Source: an uncultured Curvibacter sp.
GTDB taxonomy: Bacteria > Pseudomonadota > Gammaproteobacteria > Burkholderiales > Burkholderiaceae_C
Assembly: GCA_903828535.1 (NCBI GenBank)
Contig: CAIKMN010000010.1
Location: 1 to 64,000, forward strand
DNA length: 64,000 nt
Reading direction: 5' to 3'
Position 1 is the stretch's first letter; each line of letters starts with the position of its first letter. The translations under genes and the position numbers were made by a program. The notes under the pieces were generated by a model. The model was not told the origin of the DNA. It saw only the letters and a list, made by a program, of their open reading frames with translations, and ran no database searches. Shown one piece after another: positions 1 through 10,376 of this stretch.

Positions 1-318
1 ACTTTTTCTCTCCCCACCCAACACCCAAACCAGCTCACACTCGACTTGTGTCAAGCCCCTCACTACCCCAAAGCAAAATCTCAAAATCTCAAAATCTCAA
101 AATCTCAAAATCTCAAAATCCAAAAAGCCCAAAAGCTAAAAAGTTTTAACGCCGGCTCTCACCACCGCTATCACCATCGCTTTCACCACTGCTTTGACCT
201 TCAAGACCGCACTTTTAAGCAGCGAAGCCCGCTACTATAACACCAAGTTTCATCACAACACAAATATTTTTAAAGAAATGTGACAGACGGTACCCGCCAA
301 CCCCATATGCAGGGAAGG
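1..318. other. Left-edge non-coding stretch
   Basis: No credible gene is visible in this 318-base stretch downstream of gshB. The 64-residue frame the ORF track lists here is largely made by the tandem repeat at 75-120 and has no recognisable protein character. A weak TACTAT box lies near 233 without a properly spaced -35. The gene that would flank it on the left is outside the window. Confidence 0.6.
75..120. repeat. 8-bp tandem repeat (AAAATCTC)
   Basis: Five perfect head-to-tail copies of AAAATCTC (75-114) are followed by a six-base partial copy. The array lies in the non-coding region downstream of gshB. Its unit is not a multiple of three, so if it sat in a reading frame or promoter, copy-number change could switch expression; no such gene is visible here. 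Confidence 0.9.
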
Positions 319-1314
319 TTAAGCCTCTTTAGGGACTGTTTGCAGATACGACTCAAGCGCATCGATGTACAACGCTGCCACGTTGCAACCGGATTGTTGT
401 TGAATTTCCTGGAAACAGGTCGGGCTGGTGACGTTGATCTCTGTGACACACGAACCAATCACGTCGACGCCCACCAACAACAAGCCGCGGGCCATCAAGA
501 CAGGCCCCAAAGCCTCACCTATTTGTCGATCGCGCTCTGTTAATGGGCGCGCTTCTCCTCGCCCCCCGACTGCCAAGTTGCCCCGCACTTCTCCCCCTTG
601 AGGGATGCGCGCCAAGCAATAGGGGACTGGCTTGCCGCCAATCAACAACACACGCTTGTCGCCGTCCACAATTTCGGGCAAATAGCGTTGCACCATCACC
701 GACGTTAAACCTTCTTGATTCAGGGTTTCGATGATGCTGCCCAAGTTCATGCCGTCGGGACCGACACGAAAAATGCCCATGCCTCCCATGCCGTCCAAGG
801 GCTTCAAGATGATGTCTTTATGTTCCGCATGAAAGGCCCGAATGGCTTTTGCATCTCGCGTCACCAAGGTCGGGCCAATCCATTCAGGGAACTCCAAAAT
901 AGCCAGCTTCTCGGGGTGTTCACGCAATGCTTTTGGGCTGTTTAAAACCCGAGCCCCTTCACGCTCCGCCTGCGTCAGCAAGTGGGTGGTGTAGAAGAAC
1001 TCCATGTCAAAGGGCGGGTCTTTGCGCATCAGCACAGCGTCGAAATCGGCCAAGGCTTGGGGTTGTGCAGCCTCCGCGTCAAACCAGCTCACATGGCCTT
1101 TGGTTTGGCCTTTGGTTTGGCCTTGGGCCTCGCCTGCCAGGTGAATTTGTCGGGTCGTTGCAGTGACGCGCTGGCCTTGCTGCCAAGAGATGTCTTGGGG
1201 CTCACACGCCCAAATTTCGTGGCCCCGTGCCTGCGCTTCCCGCATCATCACAAAGGTGGTGTCTTTGTGAATTTTGAAAGATTCAATCGGATCTGCTACA
1301 AATAAAAACCGCAT
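319..1314 (-). CDS. gshB: Glutathione synthetase
   Basis: GshB performs the second step of glutathione synthesis in the cytoplasm: ATP-dependent ligation of glycine to gamma-glutamylcysteine. The protein is about 331 residues, close to the usual 315-320. The N-terminus (MRFLFVADPIESFKIHKDTT) matches the family, and an ATP-grasp glycine-rich segment KPLDGMGGMGIFRVG lies near residue 172. I chose the ATG at 1314 over the TTG one codon upstream because it shares a base with the gshA stop (TGATG), which suggests translational coupling. An unusual GQTKGQTKG stretch near residue 65-75 is encoded by a duplicated 12-mer. Function is confident. Confidence 0.95.
   Translation of the reverse strand: MRFLFVADPIESFKIHKDTTFVMMREAQARGHEIWACEPQDISWQQGQRVTATTRQIHLAGEAQGQTKGQTKGHVSWFDAEAAQPQALADFDAVLMRKDPPFDMEFFYTTHLLTQAEREGARVLNSPKALREHPEKLAILEFPEWIGPTLVTRDAKAIRAFHAEHKDIILKPLDGMGGMGIFRVGPDGMNLGSIIETLNQEGLTSVMVQRYLPEIVDGDKRVLLIGGKPVPYCLARIPQGGEVRGNLAVGGRGEARPLTERDRQIGEALGPVLMARGLLLVGVDVIGSCVTEINVTSPTCFQEIQQQSGCNVAALYIDALESYLQTVPKEA
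1095..1124. repeat. 12-bp in-frame duplication within gshB
   Basis: GGCCTTTGGTTT occurs twice in tandem (1095-1106 and 1107-1118), followed by a partial third copy. On the coding strand this produces QTKGQTKG, an in-frame expansion probably located in a surface loop of GshB. Confidence 0.7.
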
Positions 1315-2624
1315 CAAAGAAATCCTTCTGCTTCGGCGTTCGGATCGGTCGCTTCCAGCTCATAGCTGACCGCCAACATGGCCAAACGGGCCACCACACC
1401 ATACATATAAAACCGATTGGGAACACTCGCCCCCGGTTTGTATTCCGGGTCAGGCAAATGGCTGCTTCGCTCAAAAGCCAAGGGCAAAAACAAAGGCGCA
1501 TCGACTTGCCACGTGGCAGAAGCATCCGGTTGCGCCTGAACTTTGTAAAAGCCCCCCACCACATAACGGTCCATGGTGTAGACCACTGGCTGGGCGAGGC
1601 GATCATTGACGCGCTCTTGGGTCATCACGGCCTCTTGCAACACCAAGCCCGCGGAGAGGTCGATGTCATCGCCATGCTCGGCCTCGACCTTGGCCAATAA
1701 AGCACCCAAGCCAGCGCTCTGGCTGATCGCAAGGACGCCCCCCTTGCCTCGGCGACTGTTGCATTTGAGCTCCACCACCGCTTGTTCGTGAATGCCGTAG
1801 TCTTTGTATTTACGACGGATCTTCCCGAGGAGCGCATCGACCTTTTCTCCCAGCAACTCGACATTGGCAGGGTTCGAGGCGGTCAAGGTCGGCAACAATT
1901 CATAAAAGGGGTTGATCAACCAAGGGTCAATGCCAATCAGCTTGGCAAATCGCTTGGCGATTTCATCGTAAGCAGATAAGAAACGGCCATTCAATCGGGA
2001 AGCATCCGCGGCATGCAAAGGCGGCAAGAGGTTTTGTTCGTGCAACTCTTCCAGAATGCCAGGCACCCCTGTGTCCAAAGATTGATTCAAAAGAATGGTG
2101 CACGGATCAAAATTGGCCAAGCCCAAGCGCCGGGGGTCCCGTGTTGCAGGCTCGAGCGTGATCGATTGGCCATCGGGCAAAACCAAGTTCTGCGCTTGGG
2201 TCAATTGTGGATTGATCGAGCCAAACCGAACATTCAATCCGGCCAGTTGAAATACCCGCTTGAGTTGCAGCAAATTGCTCAAATAAGAACTCTTGCGCCA
2301 AGCATCTTCTGTGGCTTGATTGCTGGGAACAATCAGCAGGTTCTTGGCCTCGGGGCAAATTTTTTCAATGGCCGCCGTGCCGGCTTGAACGGCCAAAGGA
2401 AGCACCTCCTCGCTGAGATGGTTCCAACCGCTGGGGAACAAGTCGCTGTCAATGGGGGCCAATTTATAACCTGCATTGCGCACATTGACGGCACCATAAA
2501 ACGGCGGCGTGTGCTCCATCCACTCCAGCCGAAACCAGCGCTCGATGGCGGGCATGCCATCCAAAATACGCTGCTCTAATTCGTTGATGGGCCCTTGAAG
2601 GGCGGTGGCCAAATGGGGAACCAT
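1314..2624 (-). CDS. gshA: Glutamate-cysteine ligase, proteobacterial type
   Basis: This is the first enzyme of glutathione synthesis, joining glutamate and cysteine with ATP. At 436 residues it resembles the GshA form found in beta- and acidithiobacillus-type proteobacteria rather than the E. coli enzyme. The start MVPHLATALQGPINELEQRI and segments such as FYGAVNVRNAGYKLAPIDSD and LKCNSRRGKGG are family-like. It sits directly upstream of gshB with a one-base overlap and 7 bases after proA, so glutamate-using proA, gshA and gshB are probably one transcript. The assignment rests on recall of the family plus the gshB pairing. Confidence 0.92.
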   Translation of the reverse strand: MVPHLATALQGPINELEQRILDGMPAIERWFRLEWMEHTPPFYGAVNVRNAGYKLAPIDSDLFPSGWNHLSEEVLPLAVQAGTAAIEKICPEAKNLLIVPSNQATEDAWRKSSYLSNLLQLKRVFQLAGLNVRFGSINPQLTQAQNLVLPDGQSITLEPATRDPRRLGLANFDPCTILLNQSLDTGVPGILEELHEQNLLPPLHAADASRLNGRFLSAYDEIAKRFAKLIGIDPWLINPFYELLPTLTASNPANVELLGEKVDALLGKIRRKYKDYGIHEQAVVELKCNSRRGKGGVLAISQSAGLGALLAKVEAEHGDDIDLSAGLVLQEAVMTQERVNDRLAQPVVYTMDRYVVGGFYKVQAQPDASATWQVDAPLFLPLAFERSSHLPDPEYKPGASVPNRFYMYGVVARLAMLAVSYELEATDPNAEAEGFL

Positions 2625-2631
2625 GACTGCT

Positions 2632-3924
2632 TTAGCCCCGCACTTCGCCCTGGCCCAGGACCACCCATTTCAGCGAGGTCAGTCCTTCCAAACCGACCGG
2701 ACCGCGGGCATGGAATTTATCGGTGCTGATGCCAATCTCGGCACCCAGGCCGTATTCAAAACCATCGGCAAAACGCGTGCTGGTGTTGACCATGACGCTG
2801 GACGAATCGACCTCGCGCAAAAAGCGTTGCGCATGCACGTGGTGGTTCGTCAGAATGGCGTCGGTGTGGTGTGAAGAATAATGGTTGATGTGGGCAATGG
2901 CCTCGTCGACATCAGCCACCAGTTTGACGCTCATGATGGGCGCAAGGTATTCCATAAACCAATCTTGCTCGGTGGCAAGCACGCAATTCAAACCCGGTAC
3001 TTTCGACAAAATCGCTTGTGACTCGGTGTCGCAACGCACCTCGACGCCTTTGCTGGCAAACACCGCGCCGATGCGGGGCAAAAAGGCCGCAGCCACCCCT
3101 CGCGCCACCAACAAGCTTTCGCTGGCATTGCAGGGGCTGTATTTTTGCGTCTTGGCGTTGTCGGTGACTTTGACAGCCAAGTCCAAGTCACAGGGGTCGT
3201 CCACATAGGTGTGGCAGTTGCCATCCAAGTGCTTGATGACGGGCACCTTGGCCTCGCGGCTGATGCGCTCGATCAGGCTCTTACCCCCACGCGGAATGAT
3301 CACGTCGACAAACTGGGGCATGGTGATCAGATGCCCCACGGCCGCTCGGTCCGTGGTGGGCACCAACTGAACCGCATGCTCTGGCAAACCGGCCTGGCTC
3401 AGCGCCTTTTGCACCAAGGTCGCCAACGCCTTGTTTGTCTCAATGGCCTCAGAGCCGCCACGCAAAATGCAGGCATTGCCACTCTTGATGGACAAGCTAG
3501 CGGCCTCGATGGTCACATTCGGTCGGCTTTCAAAAATCATCCCGAAAACGCCCAAAGGCACCCGCATTTGCCCTACGCGAATGCCCGAAGGCTGTTGCTT
3601 CAAGCCTTGAATGTCACCAATCAATTCAGGCATCGCCGCCAATTGCTCGCAGCCCTGAGCGCAAGTTTCAATCACCTTGGGGGTCAGCTTGAGCCGGTCG
3701 ACCATGGGTTCAGCCAAGCCCGCCGCGCGGGCGCGGTCCAGGTCATGGGCATTGGCGATTTGCAAGGAGTCAACGGACTCACGCAGCCATTGCGCCAAGG
3801 CCCTCAGGGCTTGGTTTTTGGCACTGGCCGAGGCTTTGGCCATGGCCGCAGAAGCGACCCGAGCTTGTGCGCCCAAGGTCAAAACCTGTTGTTCAAGGGT
3901 GTTGGCGTTTTCAGTGGCGTTCAT
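2632..3924 (-). CDS. proA: Glutamate-5-semialdehyde dehydrogenase (gamma-glutamyl phosphate reductase)
   Basis: ProA reduces gamma-glutamyl phosphate to glutamate-5-semialdehyde with NADPH, the second step of proline synthesis. Its 430 residues fit the family. The aldehyde-dehydrogenase-fold signature is present, with the catalytic cysteine in [13 protein letters not shown] near residue 265 and the conserved segments [17 protein letters not shown] and [12 protein letters not shown]. The start codon lies inside the last codons of holA (14-base overlap). Its usual partner proB is not in the window. Nothing unusual is visible. Confidence 0.96.
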   Translation of the reverse strand: MNATENANTLEQQVLTLGAQARVASAAMAKASASAKNQALRALAQWLRESVDSLQIANAHDLDRARAAGLAEPMVDRLKLTPKVIETCAQGCEQLAAMPELIGDIQGLKQQPSGIRVGQMRVPLGVFGMIFESRPNVTIEAASLSIKSGNACILRGGSEAIETNKALATLVQKALSQAGLPEHAVQLVPTTDRAAVGHLITMPQFVDVIIPRGGKSLIERISREAKVPVIKHLDGNCHTYVDDPCDLDLAVKVTDNAKTQKYSPCNASESLLVARGVAAAFLPRIGAVFASKGVEVRCDTESQAILSKVPGLNCVLATEQDWFMEYLAPIMSVKLVADVDEAIAHINHYSSHHTDAILTNHHVHAQRFLREVDSSSVMVNTSTRFADGFEYGLGAEIGISTDKFHARGPVGLEGLTSLKWVVLGQGEVRG

Positions 3925-4993
3925 GGGTTGATTGTCCTTTTTTTAGAGCGGCCGCACAAAGCCGCCCCAAGCGGCTGGCCAAGCGGTGAAGCGCTTGCCA
4001 AGAATCCGAGGGCCAGTCAGGTCGTTTAAGGCCCTTCACAATGCCGTCGACCCAATGGGCTTCTTGCAGCAACCGATTGAGCTGAGCCGCATTGAGTTGG
4101 GGAATGAGGCGCTCGAAGTGGCGTTCTTTCTCGCCCCAAACACGCTGTTCGCGCAGCACCAGTGGCAAAGGGCGCCCGGCCAAAACGGCCTCTTTAACGC
4201 GGCGCAAAGCGCGAATGTCCTCGCTCAAGGTGTAATGCACCAGCACCTCGGCCACGCCCTCGGCGCGCAAACCGTCGAGCATGCGTTGCGTGCGCGCCAA
4301 CTGGCCACTCAAAACCGCCGGGCTGAGTTTGAAAACGTCGTATCTGGCCACATCCATGACCGCCTGCTCTACCTGCTCAAGGCTCAACTCCCCGGCTGGA
4401 TAAAGCAGCGCCAGCTTTTGTACTTCTTGGTGCGCCGCCAATAGATTGCCCTCCACCCGGTCGGCAAAGAACTGCAAGGTGCGTTGACCCTCATCGCCTG
4501 ATGCCACACGCTGACCATTGGCTTGCAAACGCTGCGCCAACCAATTGGGCAAGGCTGTGCGCTCAATCACATCGGTTGCAACGGTCACTCCGTTTTGCTC
4601 GAGAGCAGAAAACCAGGCCGTGCTTTTCGTGGCTTTGTCCAAGCGCGGCAAAAAAACCAAGGTCACCGTGCTGTCGTCTTGGGCCGCGCTCTCTGCGATC
4701 TGCTGCAACACCGGACTCCCGTCCTTGCCAGGCTTGCCTGAAGGAATTCGCAGTTCGATCAGCTGTCGCTCAGAGAACAAATTCATTGAACCGCCGGCAG
4801 CCAACACTTCAGACCAATCGAAGCGCCCTGCCACCGTGAAAACATGGCGTTCCGCTACGCCTTGGGCGCGCGCAGCCGCACGAATTGAATCGGCGCCCTC
4901 TTGTTGTTGGAGTGGCTCGTCGCCATGGAACGTGTAGAGCGAGCGCAAGCCTTTGGCCAAATGCCCAGAAAGTTGTTGCGAGGCCACTTGCAT
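3911..4993 (-). CDS. holA: DNA polymerase III subunit delta
   Basis: The delta subunit is the wrench of the clamp loader: it opens the beta sliding clamp during DNA replication. The protein has 360 residues. Its N-terminal part ([20 protein letters not shown]) carries the HGDE segment typical of bacterial delta, and the C-terminal helical region has family-like leucine-rich sequence. It starts 9 bases after the lptE stop and overlaps proA. The leuS-lptE-holA order is widely conserved in proteobacteria and supports the call. Confidence 0.93.
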   Translation of the reverse strand: MQVASQQLSGHLAKGLRSLYTFHGDEPLQQQEGADSIRAAARAQGVAERHVFTVAGRFDWSEVLAAGGSMNLFSERQLIELRIPSGKPGKDGSPVLQQIAESAAQDDSTVTLVFLPRLDKATKSTAWFSALEQNGVTVATDVIERTALPNWLAQRLQANGQRVASGDEGQRTLQFFADRVEGNLLAAHQEVQKLALLYPAGELSLEQVEQAVMDVARYDVFKLSPAVLSGQLARTQRMLDGLRAEGVAEVLVHYTLSEDIRALRRVKEAVLAGRPLPLVLREQRVWGEKERHFERLIPQLNAAQLNRLLQEAHWVDGIVKGLKRPDWPSDSWQALHRLASRLGRLCAAALKKGQSTHERH

Positions 4994-5002
4994 GATGTTG
5001 GC

Positions 5003-5545
5003 TTAAATATCGCCCAACTTGGACAGGCGCAATAACATTTGGCGAACCACATCCGTCTGCATGCTTTTGTAGGTGATGGCCACCACCGATTCTTCAGCCA
5101 AGGCTTGCGAGTTGTTGTAGGAAATAATGCGTTGTTGGAGCAATTCAACTGGGGGCAGCAATTCATCGCCTTGTAAATTTCGCACCTTAAAGCGAACCCG
5201 AATGCGCAATTGGTACTCGCGCACCTGCCCGGTGGCGTCGAGCACCATGGCCACTTTTTCACGCACATCAGTCAGCAAGTCCAGTACCACTTGAGCCTGG
5301 TTTAATTGACTGGCCTCGCGCAGCACCTTCACCTTGCCACCCGCTTCTAAAGTGGCTTGCAACTCATTCACCAAGGCGGAATTGGGCGCCCCATTGATGA
5401 ACAAGGTTTGAAAGGGATACACCGAGTCTTGCCTCAGCTTGAACCCACAAGCACTCAGCAAGGCGCTGCTTCCCAGCGCCAGGGTCACGGCTCCCAATGT
5501 GCTCCCTTGAAGGAAGTGGCGGCGCTGAGAATTCAAGACAGTCAT
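5003..5545 (-). CDS. lptE: LPS-assembly lipoprotein LptE, with Tat-like signal peptide
   Basis: LptE is the outer-membrane lipoprotein that plugs and assembles LptD for lipopolysaccharide export. I start it at the ATG at 5545 because this gives a clean lipoprotein signal: hydrophobic core, then ALLSAC with the lipidated cysteine at residue 33. The upstream extension in the ORF track runs into leuS and lacks signal-peptide character. The n-region contains QRRHFLQG, which resembles a twin-arginine motif and is unusual for a lipoprotein of this family. Position between leuS and holA is the conserved LptE locus. The mature protein is about 148 residues. Confidence 0.9.
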   Translation of the reverse strand: MTVLNSQRRHFLQGSTLGAVTLALGSSALLSACGFKLRQDSVYPFQTLFINGAPNSALVNELQATLEAGGKVKVLREASQLNQAQVVLDLLTDVREKVAMVLDATGQVREYQLRIRVRFKVRNLQGDELLPPVELLQQRIISYNNSQALAEESVVAITYKSMQTDVVRQMLLRLSKLGDI

Positions 5546-5565
5546 CTGAACACTTCCAAAATGGC

Positions 5566-8334
5566 TTACAAGACCAAGTTGACCAAGCGACCCGGCACCA
5601 CAATGACTTTTTTCGGAGTTGCGCCAGCGGCCGCTTTTTGCCATGACTCGCTGGCCAGGGCAGCCGCCTCAATGGCGGTTTTGTCGGCCGTGGCGGGCAC
5701 CAGGACTGAGCCCCGCAGCTTGCCGTTGATCTGCAACATCAACTCAATTTCATCTTGTTGCAAGGCACGAGGATCAACCACGGGCCAAGGAGCATCCAAC
5801 AACTCACCAAGGGCTTGGTCATACCCCAATCCTTGCCAAAGGGTGTGGGCAATGTGAGGCGTCGCTGGGTACAAAAACCGCAACAACAAACCAAAGCCTT
5901 CTGCCAGGACTGCTTGAGCCCCTGGTTCTTCGAAGGCCTTGAAATCTTCCAGTGCATTGAGCAATTTCATAGCGCCTGAAACCACTGTGTTGTATTGCAT
6001 GCGTTGGTAGTCGTAATCGACTTGCTTGAGCACGCTGTGGCTTTCCAACCGCAAGGCTTTTGCAGCCTTGCTCAATTCAATTTGGCTGAAATCGATGTTT
6101 GGGTAAGAGGATGTTAAGGAGAGCGTGGCGCTGGTACTGCCCCCCAAGCCTTGCAACTTCAGACCAAAGTTCCACACCCGGCGCAAGAAACGGTAACTGC
6201 CTTCGACCGCGCCGTCGTTCCACTCCAAAGTGGCCTCGGGAGGGGCCGTGAACATGGTGTAAAGACGGGCCGTATCGGCGCCGTATTTTTCAATGAGGTC
6301 TTGCGGATCAACCCCATTGTTCTTGGACTTGGACATCGTGCCCACGCCTTCATAATCAATGGGCGTCCCGACGGGCAGGCCATCGACGGCATTCTTGAGC
6401 TTGGCGCCGATGATCTTGCCACTTTCATCGAGGACGTGTTCAACGTCGTGCGGCCAAAAATACTCTTTGCCGCCCTTGTCGGTTCGGCGCGAATAAATGT
6501 GGTTGAGCACCATGCCTTGTGTCAGCAACTTGGTAAAGGGCTCGTCAACTTGGACCAAGCCTCGGGCTTCGGAATCGCCGGGGCCCTTCACTTGGATATC
6601 GCGCATGACCTTGGTCCAAAAACGCGCATAGAGCAGGTGCAAAATGGCGTGCTCAATCCCACCAATGTATTGGTCCATGCCGCTGCCACCCGTCGCGGCC
6701 AACTGATCACGCATCCAATAGTCTGTGCCTCCCGCCACCATGGCTTCTGTGTTTTTCGGGTCGCAGTAACGCAGGAAGTACCAAGAGGAATCAACGAAGG
6801 TGTCCATCGTGTCCGTTTCACGGCGAGCGGGTTGGCCGCAGAGGGGACACGTGACACCGGCGTGAAAAAGTTCGTGCTTGACCAGCGGATTGCCTGACCC
6901 GTCCGGAATGCAGTCTTGCGGCAACACCACGGGCAAGTCTTTTTCGGGCACCGGTACAGCGCCGTGTTCATCGCAGTGGATGATGGGGATGGGGGTGCCC
7001 CAATAGCGTTGGCGACTGATGCCCCAATCGCGCAGACGCCAAGTGGTTTTTTTCTCACCCAAGCCTTTGTCAACTAGGGCCTCGGCCACCCGGTCCACGC
7101 AGGCTGCAAAACCCAAACCGTCATAGGCGCCGGAGTTGATCATCACACCGCGTTGCTTGTCGCCGTACCAGTCTTGCCAATGCGTTGAATCGTAAGTTTC
7201 ACCCGCTACTTGCACCACTTGCTTGATCGGTAGTTGGTACTTCAGCGCAAAAGCAAAGTCTCGTTCGTCGTGCGCAGGGACGCCCATGACGGCGCCGTCG
7301 CCGTAGCTCATCAAGACATAGTTGCCGACCCACACTTCGACCGGTTCGCCGGTCAAAGGATGCGTCACAAACAGGCCGGTTGCCAAGCCCTTCTTTTCTT
7401 GCGTGGCAAGCTCGGCTTCGGTAGTACCGCCGCTCTTGCACTCTTCGATGAAGGCAGCCAGGGCAGGTTGAGTGACGGCGGCATGTTGGGCAAGCGGATG
7501 TTCTGGGGCCACTGCGCAAAAGGTCACGCCCATGATGGTGTCGGCGCGCGTGGTGAAGACGAACAACTGGCCATCGCCGATCAACTGGCCGTCGCTGCCG
7601 CGGATGTCATGAGGAAAAGCAAAGCGCACGCCGCTGGATTTGCCAATCCAGTTTTCTTGCATCAAGCGCACGCGGTCAGGCCAGCCGGTGAGGGTCGCTT
7701 TTTCGCCACCGAGTTGCACATGGTCCAACAACTCTTGTGCGTAGTCGGTGATCTTCAGGTAATAGCCGGGGATTTCGCGCTTTTCCACCACCGCGCCGGT
7801 TCGCCATCCTTTGCCGTCAATCACCTGCTCGTTGGCCAAAACCGTTTGGTCCACCGGGTCCCAATTCACCACTTGGGTTTTGCGGTAAGCAATGCCTTTT
7901 TCCAGCATTTTCAGGAACAGCCATTGGTTCCATTTGTAGTAGCTTGGATCACAGGTGGCGACTTCGCGGCTCCAGTCGATGGCCAGGCCCATCGCCTGCA
8001 TTTGCTTCTTCATATAGGCAATGTTGTCATAGGTCCATTGCGCAGGGGGCACCTTGTTTTTCAAAGCGGCATTTTCGGCAGGAAGGCCAAATGCATCCCA
8101 GCCCATGGGCATCAGCACGTTGTAGCCCTTCATGCGCAGGTAGCGCGTGAGCATGTCGTTGATGGTGTAGTTGCGCACATGTCCCATGTGCAGCTTGCCG
8201 CTGGGGTAAGGCAGCATGGAGCAGGCGTAAAACTTCTTTTTGTCGGCTTGCTCGGTCACGCGGTAGGCGTCGCGGGCGATCCAATGATTTTGAGCGTCGC
8301 GCTCGACCTCGATGTGGCTGTATTTTTCTTGCAT
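5566..8334 (-). CDS. leuS: Leucyl-tRNA synthetase
   Basis: This class I aminoacyl-tRNA synthetase charges tRNA-Leu. The HIGH-type motif appears as HMGH near residue 49, and the KMSKS-type loop as MSKSK near residue 667. Between them lies the large editing (CP1) domain, with [12 protein letters not shown] and [12 protein letters not shown], followed by the anticodon-binding region. I chose the ATG at 8334 ([18 protein letters not shown]), which matches the family N-terminus. The 21 extra residues in the ORF track are not typical. The product has 922 residues, slightly longer than E. coli LeuS (860). It probably leads a transcript into lptE-holA-proA-gshA-gshB. Confidence 0.97.
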   Translation of the reverse strand: MQEKYSHIEVERDAQNHWIARDAYRVTEQADKKKFYACSMLPYPSGKLHMGHVRNYTINDMLTRYLRMKGYNVLMPMGWDAFGLPAENAALKNKVPPAQWTYDNIAYMKKQMQAMGLAIDWSREVATCDPSYYKWNQWLFLKMLEKGIAYRKTQVVNWDPVDQTVLANEQVIDGKGWRTGAVVEKREIPGYYLKITDYAQELLDHVQLGGEKATLTGWPDRVRLMQENWIGKSSGVRFAFPHDIRGSDGQLIGDGQLFVFTTRADTIMGVTFCAVAPEHPLAQHAAVTQPALAAFIEECKSGGTTEAELATQEKKGLATGLFVTHPLTGEPVEVWVGNYVLMSYGDGAVMGVPAHDERDFAFALKYQLPIKQVVQVAGETYDSTHWQDWYGDKQRGVMINSGAYDGLGFAACVDRVAEALVDKGLGEKKTTWRLRDWGISRQRYWGTPIPIIHCDEHGAVPVPEKDLPVVLPQDCIPDGSGNPLVKHELFHAGVTCPLCGQPARRETDTMDTFVDSSWYFLRYCDPKNTEAMVAGGTDYWMRDQLAATGGSGMDQYIGGIEHAILHLLYARFWTKVMRDIQVKGPGDSEARGLVQVDEPFTKLLTQGMVLNHIYSRRTDKGGKEYFWPHDVEHVLDESGKIIGAKLKNAVDGLPVGTPIDYEGVGTMSKSKNNGVDPQDLIEKYGADTARLYTMFTAPPEATLEWNDGAVEGSYRFLRRVWNFGLKLQGLGGSTSATLSLTSSYPNIDFSQIELSKAAKALRLESHSVLKQVDYDYQRMQYNTVVSGAMKLLNALEDFKAFEEPGAQAVLAEGFGLLLRFLYPATPHIAHTLWQGLGYDQALGELLDAPWPVVDPRALQQDEIELMLQINGKLRGSVLVPATADKTAIEAAALASESWQKAAAGATPKKVIVVPGRLVNLVL

Positions 8335-8397
8335 GAAAGACCTGGTAGCGGGAACAGAGGCGGGCGAAACGGAAAATAGCCCGCGCTGAATGAACAA

Positions 8398-8862
8398 TCA
8401 GTGGATTTTAGAGCCCGCGCCCTTCGACGGCGGGTGAGCCGGCTCGGCGACAAAACCAATGCGCGACAAACCCGCTTTTTGCGCCAAGCCCAAGACGGCC
8501 ACCACCCGGCCATAAGGCACGGCGGCATCGGCGCGAAGCCGCAACTCAGTCTCAGGGTCTTCTTGCGCCGCCTGGGTCAACTGAACCGATAAAACCCCAT
8601 CCTCGATGATTTTTTCGTTCAAATACAAAACCCCTTGGGCATCCAAAGACAACATCAGCGGGGGGGTTGGCGTTTGACCGGGCGGCGTCTCAGGCGTGGC
8701 TGCGTTGGTTTGGGGCAGCGCCAACTTCAAGCTGCTGGCCAACAGCGGCGCCGTCATGATAAGAATCACAACCAACACCAGCATCACATCCACCAAGGGC
8801 GTGATGTTGATGTCGCTCATGGGCTTGGGCGGCTTTGGGCGCTCAAATTGGGCGAAGGCCAT
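8398..8862 (-). CDS. ExbD/TolR family biopolymer transport protein
   Basis: A 154-residue inner-membrane protein with a short cytoplasmic N-terminus, one transmembrane helix (PLVDVMLVLVVILIMTAPLL) bearing the proton-carrying aspartate, and a periplasmic domain. It should work with the ExbB/TolQ-like protein encoded 3 bases upstream as a proton-driven motor, energising either TonB or the Tol-Pal system. No tonB, tolA, tolB or pal gene lies nearby, so I leave exbD versus tolR open. The pair between dapB and leuS is a familiar Burkholderiales arrangement. Confidence 0.88.
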   Translation of the reverse strand: MAFAQFERPKPPKPMSDINITPLVDVMLVLVVILIMTAPLLASSLKLALPQTNAATPETPPGQTPTPPLMLSLDAQGVLYLNEKIIEDGVLSVQLTQAAQEDPETELRLRADAAVPYGRVVAVLGLAQKAGLSRIGFVAEPAHPPSKGAGSKIH

Positions 8863-8865
8863 GGA

Positions 8866-9540
8866 TTAAATGGGCTGACCGAAGTCGCGTAAATCGTGGG
8901 CAAAGCCTTCTAAAGCGGTCTCTATTTGACCAATCCAGCGCCCGAGGACATTGAAAGCCAGCACCGCGGGAATGGCCACCGCCAAACCCGCAGCGGTCAT
9001 GACCAAAGACTCGCCGACGGGCCCCGCCACCTGATCCAAGCTCAAACTGGACACATTGGCCAGGCCCGTCAGCGCATGAAAAATGCCCCACACCGTGCCC
9101 AGCAAACCCACAAACGGCGCAATCGAGCCGACGCTGGCCAAGACCGTTTGGCCCCAATTCAAATTTCCAGAGACATGTTGCAAAGCGTCTCTTAGATGCC
9201 GGTTCAGTTGGGCCAAGACGCCGGTTGAGTTGCCCAAAGACGGCCTGTTTTGTATACAGGATTCGTTTTGAGCCCCTTGCCCGCTTTGAACCTTTTGCAA
9301 GGCCACCGCCGCCACCAACGGACGCACGGTGTTACAGCGGTCAAACACCGCCAATTCTTGCTCAGCTTGCTGAAAAGAGCTGGCTTGCCAAAAGGCCGCC
9401 ACGCAGCGCGGCACATCGGCACGCGCTCTTGCCAACCACCAAAATTGACGCAGTATCACGACCCAACTGGCAATCGACATGATTAACAAAATCAGGGCGA
9501 TCAGCCGAGTCAAAGCGTCGCCGTGGTTGAAGAAGTCCAT
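8866..9540 (-). CDS. MotA/TolQ/ExbB family proton channel protein
   Basis: A 224-residue membrane protein with an N-terminal transmembrane helix (LIALILLIMSIASWVVIL), a cytoplasmic middle part, and two C-terminal helices. It carries the family motif VGSIAPFVGLLGTVWGIFHA near residues 135-155, followed by ESLVMTAAGLAVAIPAVLAFN. It forms the pentameric channel around the ExbD/TolR protein encoded just downstream. The channel may power the TonB-dependent receptor at 32.6 kb, but that is inference. ExbB is slightly more likely than TolQ from length and context. Confidence 0.88.
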   Translation of the reverse strand: MDFFNHGDALTRLIALILLIMSIASWVVILRQFWWLARARADVPRCVAAFWQASSFQQAEQELAVFDRCNTVRPLVAAVALQKVQSGQGAQNESCIQNRPSLGNSTGVLAQLNRHLRDALQHVSGNLNWGQTVLASVGSIAPFVGLLGTVWGIFHALTGLANVSSLSLDQVAGPVGESLVMTAAGLAVAIPAVLAFNVLGRWIGQIETALEGFAHDLRDFGQPI

Positions 9541-9556
9541 CGTGAAGCAAGCCGAG

Positions 9557-10372
9557 TCAGGTGTTCAAACCCAAGACGTCAAACATGTCGAACAAACCCG
9601 TTTTTTGATGGGCCAAGAAACGAACCGCTCGCATGCTGCCTTGGGCATAGGTGGCACGGCTGGAGGATTTGTGGGTGATTTCAATGCGCTCGCCTGTGCC
9701 CGCGAACAAAACCGTGTGATCGCCCACAATGTCGCCGCCGCGGATGGTGGCAAACCCAATGCTCGAGGGATCACGCTCGCCAGTCACGCCTTCACGGGCA
9801 TAGACCGCGCAGTCTTTCAAATCGCGCCCCAAGGCAGAGGCGATCACTTCGCCCATTTTCAAAGCCGTGCCCGAAGGCGCATCGACTTTATGTCGATGGT
9901 GGGCCTCAATGACCTCAATGTCATAACCAGTCGATAAAGCGCGGGCGGCCATGTCCAACAACTTCAGGGTGACGTTCACGCCCACGCTCATATTGGGCGC
10001 CATGACGATGGCGATGTCTTGGGCAGCTTCGGCGATTTGGGCCTTCTGTTCCTCAGTGAAACCGGTCGTGCCAATCACCATCTTCACGCCCAATTGCCGG
10101 CATACCGCCAAATGCGCCAACGTGCCTTCGGGACGTGTGAAGTCAATTAGATATTGGGCGTTTTGAAGGCCTTGTTGCAAATCCGAGGTCACCAAGACGC
10201 CGCTGTCTCGCCCTAAAAAGGCCGTCGCATCCGAGCCCAAAGCAGGGCTGCCTGGGACATCCAAGGCGCCCGCCACTTGAGCGTCGCCGGATGCCAAAAT
10301 GGCCTCCAACAACATGCGTCCCATGCGGCCAGAAGCGCCGGCCACCGCAATTGGCAATGAGGAGTGTTCCAT
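9557..10372 (-). CDS. dapB: 4-hydroxy-tetrahydrodipicolinate reductase
   Basis: DapB reduces hydroxy-tetrahydrodipicolinate with NAD(P)H in lysine and diaminopimelate synthesis, which feeds peptidoglycan. It has 271 residues, as expected. The nucleotide-binding loop is at the N-terminus ([14 protein letters not shown]), and the substrate-binding and catalytic signature [20 protein letters not shown] lies near residues 155-175. It starts 4 bases after the bamE stop and precedes the ExbB-like gene by 16 bases, so it is likely co-transcribed with both. Confidence 0.97.
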   Translation of the reverse strand: MEHSSLPIAVAGASGRMGRMLLEAILASGDAQVAGALDVPGSPALGSDATAFLGRDSGVLVTSDLQQGLQNAQYLIDFTRPEGTLAHLAVCRQLGVKMVIGTTGFTEEQKAQIAEAAQDIAIVMAPNMSVGVNVTLKLLDMAARALSTGYDIEVIEAHHRHKVDAPSGTALKMGEVIASALGRDLKDCAVYAREGVTGERDPSSIGFATIRGGDIVGDHTVLFAGTGERIEITHKSSSRATYAQGSMRAVRFLAHQKTGLFDMFDVLGLNT

Positions 10373-10376
10373 AAAA

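Noticed and set aside
46-240. 64-residue ORF at the left edge
   Set aside because: Most of it comes from the AAAATCTC tandem repeat and it has no protein character.
7234-8379. 381-residue plus-strand ORF opposite leuS
   Set aside because: Shadow of leuS; sequence has no family resemblance.
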